Positions 59,518-64,000 of a stretch of DNA of 64,000 nucleotides are shown here, piece by piece; position 1 is the stretch's first letter; each line of letters opens with the position of its first letter. The stretch lies in contig CP065161.1 in NCBI GenBank assembly GCA_015693905.1, positions 2,525,001 to 2,589,000 of the forward strand. Direction: 5' to 3'. The position numbers and the translations under genes are program-made. Origin of the DNA: Rhodobacterales bacterium HKCCA1288 (GTDB taxonomy: Bacteria; Pseudomonadota; Alphaproteobacteria; Rhodobacterales; Rhodobacteraceae). Under the pieces are notes generated by a model that worked only from the letters and a program-made list of their open reading frames with translations, was not told the origin of the DNA and did no database searches.

Positions 59518-61796
59518 GCGTTCAAGCCCCCATGGCCCATGACAGCGCGCGCCTGCACGTGACGGGCGCCGCGCGATATGTGGATGATATTCCAACCCCG
59601 CAGGGCTGCTTGCATCTGGCCTTTGCCCTGTCGCCCGTGGCGCGTGGGGTGATCCGCGGGCTGGATCTTGCCGCCATGAGGGCTGCACCAGGCGTGGTCG
59701 CGGTGCTTGTTGCGGCTGATCTGCCCTTTGCCAATGATGTCAGCCCTTCGGTGCATGACGAACCTTTATTGGCGACAGATCGGGTGCATTACATGGGGCA
59801 GCCCGTGGCCTTGGTTGTGGCAGATACTCACCTTGCAGCGCGCAAAGCTGCGCGGCTTTTGCAGATTGAGATTGAGGCAGAGCCACCGATCCTCAGCATT
59901 GAGGATGCATTGGCCGCGGAGAGTTATTTTGAGGATGGCCCGCGTGTTTGGGCCAAGGGGAACACAACTGCCGCCCTCGATCAGGCTCAGCGCCGCCTGC
60001 AAGGTGAAATCACCATGGGCGGGCAAGAGCATTTCTATCTCGAAGGTCAAGCCGCCTTGGCCCTGCCACAAGAGGGCGGGGATATGGTGATCCATAGCTC
60101 GACCCAACACCCGACTGAGATACAGCACAAAGTGGCCGATGCTTTGGGCCTGCCCATGCATGGGGTGCGGGTGGAGTGTCGGCGTATGGGGGGTGGCTTC
60201 GGCGGCAAGGAAAGCCAAGGCAACGCATTGGCCGTGGCCTGTGCCGTGGCCGCGCGTCAGATAGGGCGCGCCTGCAAAATGCGCTATGATCGCGATGATG
60301 ACATGATCATCACGGGCAAACGGCATGATTTTCGAATTGCCTATGATGTGGGCTTTGATGATCAAGGCCAGATCGAAGCGGTGCGGTTCACGCAGATCAC
60401 GCGGGGCGGTTGGGCGCAGGATTTAACGGCACCCGTGGCAGATCGCGCGATGTTGCACGCGGATAACGCCTATCTTTTGCCCCATGCGGAGATCACTTCG
60501 CTGCGGTTAAAGACCAATATGCAATCGGCCACGGCCTTTCGCGGGTTTGGGGGGCCTCAGGGCGTTTTGGGGATTGAACGGGTGATGGATCATATCGCCC
60601 ATGATTTGGGCCTTGATCCCGCCCTTGTGCGGCGCAGAAATTACTACGCTGCCCCAAAGAGCGCCGCGCGTGCGGGGCTTGCGAACACCACCCCCTATGG
60701 GATGGAGGTGCGCGATTTTCTGCTGCATGAGATGACAGATCAATTGCTGTCTGATTGCGATTACGCGGCGCGGCGTGCAGAAATTGCCGCGTGGAATGAA
60801 ACCTCGCCCATCCTGAAACGCGGCATTGCGTTTTCCCCCGTGAAATTCGGAATTTCCTTCACCCTCACCCATCTCAATCAGGCGGGTGCGCTGGTTCATG
60901 TGTATCAAGATGGGTCAATTATGATGAACCATGGCGGCACGGAAATGGGGCAGGGCTTATTCCAAAAATTGGCCCAAGTGGCGGCAAGCCGTTTTGGGGT
61001 CGGGGTGGATCAGGTAAAGATCACCGCGACCGACACGGCCAAGGTTCCTAATACTTCGGCCACCGCGGCCTCATCGGGCAGTGATCTGAACGGGATGGCC
61101 GTTCTGGCTGCTTGTGATGCCATTCGCACCCGCATGGCCGAGTTTCTGGGCCAAGGGGCAGAGGTGCGGTTTGCCGATGGCCGTGTCATGTGGGGCGACC
61201 AAAATATCAGCTTCGCCGAGGCTGTGGCGGCCTGTTATCAGGCCCGCGTGGGTCTGTCGGCTACGGGATTTTACAAAACCCCCGATCTGTCATGGGATCG
61301 CGCCGCAGGGCAGGGCAGGCCCTTCTTTTATTTTGCGCATGGTGCCGCCGTGAGTGAGGTGGTCATTGATAGATTGACGGGCGAGAACCGTATTTTGCGC
61401 GCCGATATTTTGCATGATGTGGGCGCATCGCTGAACCCCGCGCTTGATCGCGGGCAGGTTGAGGGCGGCTATGTCCAAGGGGCCGGATGGCTTATGACCG
61501 AGGAATTGGTCTGGGATGATCGGGGCCATTTGCGCACCCATGCGCCATCCACCTATAAAATTCCTGCCTGCTCAGATCGGCCCGCCATTTTTAACGTGGC
61601 GCTTGTGGATGGTGAAAACCCCGAAGCCACGATTTATCGCTCAAAGGCGGTTGGTGAGCCGCCCTTCATGCTGGGCATATCCGCCTTTCTTGCTGTGTCA
61701 GACGCGATTTCGGCCTGTGGTGGGGGCTATCCAAATCTGGATGCACCTGCAACGCCCGAGCGTATTTTGCGCGCCATCCAAGGCTTGCAACCATGA
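59514..61796 (+). CDS. xdhB: Xanthine dehydrogenase molybdopterin-binding subunit XdhB
   Basis: The 760-residue catalytic subunit contains the molybdopterin-binding [43 protein letters not shown] and the catalytic glutamate region [12 protein letters not shown]. It oxidises hypoxanthine and xanthine to urate. The ATG at 59514 overlaps xdhA by 4 bp and xdhC follows with the same overlap. Confidence 0.96.
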   Translation: MSVQAPMAHDSARLHVTGAARYVDDIPTPQGCLHLAFALSPVARGVIRGLDLAAMRAAPGVVAVLVAADLPFANDVSPSVHDEPLLATDRVHYMGQPVALVVADTHLAARKAARLLQIEIEAEPPILSIEDALAAESYFEDGPRVWAKGNTTAALDQAQRRLQGEITMGGQEHFYLEGQAALALPQEGGDMVIHSSTQHPTEIQHKVADALGLPMHGVRVECRRMGGGFGGKESQGNALAVACAVAARQIGRACKMRYDRDDDMIITGKRHDFRIAYDVGFDDQGQIEAVRFTQITRGGWAQDLTAPVADRAMLHADNAYLLPHAEITSLRLKTNMQSATAFRGFGGPQGVLGIERVMDHIAHDLGLDPALVRRRNYYAAPKSAARAGLANTTPYGMEVRDFLLHEMTDQLLSDCDYAARRAEIAAWNETSPILKRGIAFSPVKFGISFTLTHLNQAGALVHVYQDGSIMMNHGGTEMGQGLFQKLAQVAASRFGVGVDQVKITATDTAKVPNTSATAASSGSDLNGMAVLAACDAIRTRMAEFLGQGAEVRFADGRVMWGDQNISFAEAVAACYQARVGLSATGFYKTPDLSWDRAAGQGRPFFYFAHGAAVSEVVIDRLTGENRILRADILHDVGASLNPALDRGQVEGGYVQGAGWLMTEELVWDDRGHLRTHAPSTYKIPACSDRPAIFNVALVDGENPEATIYRSKAVGEPPFMLGISAFLAVSDAISACGGGYPNLDAPATPERILRAIQGLQP

Positions 61797-62716
61797 GCCT
61801 TGATTTGGCATATTTGCGCGCTTGTGCGGCACGGGGGCCGTTTGTGCGGATTTTGATCACGCGCACGGCGGGGTCTGTCCCACGCGAGGCGGGCACATCC
61901 ATGATCGTTTGGGCCGAAGGTCAAGAGGGCACAATCGGCGGGGGGCGTCTTGAATGGGAGGCTGTGGCAGAGGCCCGCACGATGCTGCCGCAGGGCGGGA
62001 TCGCGGCGCGGAACTATCCGCTTGGGCCAAATTTGGGTCAATGCTGCGGCGGGTTTGTCAGCGTGGTGTTCGAGGTCTTTGCGAAAGATATTCCAGATAG
62101 TTTGCCCTATGCGCGGCCGCTTGGGCCAAATGCGCGTTGGGACGCAAAAATCGCGCGCGCGGTCGCGCGTCTGCACCCATCCCATAGCCCTGCCGTTGTT
62201 GGGGATTGGCTGATCGAAACGGGGCCTGCCGCCCCGCATCAGATTTGGATCTGGGGCGCGGGTCATGTAGGGCGGGCTTTGGTGAATGTGCTTGCACCTT
62301 TGCCCGATCTGGCCCTGACTTGGGTGGATATCGCGCAGTCGAGATTTCCCGAGGTCATCCCCCCCAATGTCACGCCATTGATCGCGCAGACCCCGCAAGG
62401 GGTGGTGCGCCATGCGCCAAAGGCGGCTGATCATATCATCGTGACCCATAGCCATTCCCTCGATCTCGAACTGTGCCATGCCCTGCTTGGTCATGAGTTT
62501 GGCAGCGCAGGATTAATCGGGTCGGCCACAAAATGGGCGCGGTTTAAGGGCAGATTATCGGCGCTTGGCCATAACAGCGCACAAATTTCGCGCATATCCT
62601 GCCCAATAGGGGATATATCCTTGGGCAAACACCCGCAGGCCATTGCCTTGGGGGTTGCCACAGCCTTGCTGTCTCGGGCAGAAGAGGCGGCACATAAAAA
62701 CACGGGGGCAATGTGA
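61793..62716 (+). CDS. xdhC: Xanthine dehydrogenase accessory protein XdhC
   Basis: The 307-residue accessory factor has the segments GSVPREAGTSMIVW, LGQCCGGFVSVVFE and the nucleotide-binding WIWGAGHVGRAL. XdhC binds the molybdenum cofactor and inserts its sulfurated form into XdhB. It overlaps xdhB by 4 bp, and its stop overlaps the next gene's GTG start. Confidence 0.94.
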   Translation: MSLDLAYLRACAARGPFVRILITRTAGSVPREAGTSMIVWAEGQEGTIGGGRLEWEAVAEARTMLPQGGIAARNYPLGPNLGQCCGGFVSVVFEVFAKDIPDSLPYARPLGPNARWDAKIARAVARLHPSHSPAVVGDWLIETGPAAPHQIWIWGAGHVGRALVNVLAPLPDLALTWVDIAQSRFPEVIPPNVTPLIAQTPQGVVRHAPKAADHIIVTHSHSLDLELCHALLGHEFGSAGLIGSATKWARFKGRLSALGHNSAQISRISCPIGDISLGKHPQAIALGVATALLSRAEEAAHKNTGAM

Positions 62717-64000
62717 AGCTTCTTGAATTGCAGGGACTGACCAAAGCCTATCCGGGCGTCATCGCGAATAGCGATGTCAGCTTTGATATCGACAAGGGCC
62801 AGATCCACGCCGTGCTTGGCGAAAATGGTGCAGGCAAGTCGACCTTGGTCAAGACCATCTATGGTCTTGTGCGCCCCGATGAGGGGCAGATGCTGCTTGA
62901 GGGCGCGCCCTTTGCCCCCAGTGACCCGCGCGCTGCACGCGCCGCAGGCGTGGCGATGGTGTTTCAGCATTTCTCGCTGTTTGACGCGATGAGCGTGGCA
63001 GAGAATATTGCGCTTGGTATGGAAAACCCACCCAAGACGCAGGACCTTGCCGCGCAAATTCGGGCTGCATCTGAAAATTATGGGCTGCCACTATCGCCTG
63101 ATCGAATTGTGGGCGATCTATCTGCGGGCGAGCGGCAGCGGGTCGAGATCATTCGCTGTTTGCTGCAGAATCCCAAGCTTTTGATCATGGATGAGCCAAC
63201 CAGCGTCCTGACCCCGCAAGAGGTCGATATCCTGTTTGGCACATTGCGTCTCTTGGCGTCTGAAGGGACATCAATCCTCTATATCTCGCACAAACTTGAA
63301 GAAATCCGCGCTTTGTGTGAGCACGCCACTGTTTTGCGCCAAGGTAAGGTTGTGGGCACCTTCGACCCGCGCGAAATGAGCAACCGTGACATGGCCGAGA
63401 TGATGGTGGGCAAGACCCTTGCCACGCCAAAGCGCGCGGCTGTCACGACTGGACAGCCCTTGTTGCAAGTGTCGGGCCTGAGCGCGCCTGCGCTGCACCA
63501 ATTCGGAACAAGCCTAAAAGAGATCAGCTTTACCCTACACGCGGGCGAGGTCTTGGGGATCGGCGGTGTTGCGGGCAATGGTCAAGATGAATTGGTCGCG
63601 GCCCTGTCAGGCGAGATGCGCACACATGCTGATATGATCCAATTAGAGGGTCAGGGCATTGGCGCCGATGGGCCAAATGCCCGCCGCGCCCTTGGCCTTT
63701 GTGCCGCGCCAGAGGAACGCAATGGCCACGCCGCCGCCCCTGATATGAACCTTGTAGAAAACGCATTGATGACGGCGAAAACGCGGCTTTCTTTGTTGAA
63801 AAACGGGTTTATTGATTGGCCGCGCAGTCGGGCCTTCGCCCAAGAGGTGATCGCGCGTTTTGATGTGCGCACCCCAAGCCCCGAAACTGCCGCGCGTGCG
63901 CTATCGGGCGGGAATTTGCAGAAATTCGTAATCGGGCGCGAGATCAGCCAAAACCCGCGCGTTTTGGTGATCAACCAACCCACATGGGGCGTTGATGCAG
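62713..64000 (+). CDS. Nucleoside-type ABC importer ATPase, 3' end outside window
   Basis: 429 codons are visible without a stop. It is a double ATPase of the sugar/nucleoside import class: first domain with Walker A GENGAGKST, signature LSAGERQRVEI and Walker B LLIMDEPTSVLT; the second has VAGNGQDEL and the signature LSGGNLQKFVIGREI near the edge. The LSAGERQR variant is typical of the BmpA/nupA nucleoside importers. The GTG start overlaps xdhC by 4 bp, which ties import of purine nucleosides or bases to xanthine dehydrogenase. Confidence 0.9.
   Translation, partial: MKLLELQGLTKAYPGVIANSDVSFDIDKGQIHAVLGENGAGKSTLVKTIYGLVRPDEGQMLLEGAPFAPSDPRAARAAGVAMVFQHFSLFDAMSVAENIALGMENPPKTQDLAAQIRAASENYGLPLSPDRIVGDLSAGERQRVEIIRCLLQNPKLLIMDEPTSVLTPQEVDILFGTLRLLASEGTSILYISHKLEEIRALCEHATVLRQGKVVGTFDPREMSNRDMAEMMVGKTLATPKRAAVTTGQPLLQVSGLSAPALHQFGTSLKEISFTLHAGEVLGIGGVAGNGQDELVAALSGEMRTHADMIQLEGQGIGADGPNARRALGLCAAPEERNGHAAAPDMNLVENALMTAKTRLSLLKNGFIDWPRSRAFAQEVIARFDVRTPSPETAARALSGGNLQKFVIGREISQNPRVLVINQPTWGVDA

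Overview
The window looks like the chromosome of an alphaproteobacterium of the order Rhodobacterales (Roseobacter/Rhodobacter relatives). This rests on gene content and order: murA, a DUF2948 gene, hisD, a UPF0262 gene, a low-molecular-weight phosphatase, infA, maf, a short RNase E/G and yacG ending at tRNA-Phe; an xdhABC operon joined to a nucleoside-type ABC importer; a compact phn C-P lyase operon; and moderately high GC. No species can be named from the sequence alone.

Bases 1-11131 look like the right-hand part of an integrated genomic island. They hold a three-gene set running off the left edge (a PF04392-type binding protein, an MFS transporter fused to a periplasmic sensor, and a second sensor-like membrane protein), an orphan type VI secretion spike set (vgrG, a VgrG-linked gene, PAAR), and a satellite-like module of prim-pol/helicase, AlpA-type regulator, a small unknown protein and a tyrosine integrase. 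The island appears to end at a 23-bp copy of the 3' end of a tRNA-Gly at 11109-11131. The intact tRNA is not in the window, so the left end of the island should lie outside it.

From 11.2 to 13.1 kb an SDR, a cupin and a methyltransferase form a small operon. From 13.1 to 24.8 kb is a complete phosphonate system: phnF regulator (reverse strand), phnGHIJKLNM (C-P lyase core), phnCDE with a second and larger phnE (import), and a hexapeptide acyltransferase. Candidate Pho boxes precede phnG and phnC. An ABC exporter, an acyl-CoA synthetase and tRNA-Thr follow.

The 29.0-37.5 kb stretch is conserved housekeeping, but three unrelated genes (NTF2-like, GNAT, nitrilase-family) sit between the phosphatase gene and infA. 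A small HTH/membrane-protein pair and a wrbA-type flavoprotein with a perfect palindromic operator come next. A GntR/FCD-controlled spermidine/putrescine-type ABC importer with a hydantoin/Asp-Glu racemase follows (39.5-45.2 kb). At 45.4-49.5 kb lies a large Ig-like repeat surface protein with three protein-identical 81-residue repeats. Then come a TRIC-type channel, an Old Yellow Enzyme, an EamA transporter, a DEAD-box helicase with a structured leader, a Gfo/Idh/MocA oxidoreductase and a purine-type deaminase. An AT-rich two-gene insertion (DUF1828-type protein plus a histidine-rich partner, 56.7-57.9 kb) separates the deaminase from xdhABC and the ABC ATPase that runs off the right edge. 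Deaminase, xanthine dehydrogenase and the nucleoside-type importer together suggest purine scavenging.

The most promising candidates for undescribed biology are the binding protein/sensor/sensor-MFS set at the left edge, the iteron-like repeats beside the prim-pol gene, and the DUF1828/histidine-rich pair. All function calls come from reading motifs and context; no database search was run.
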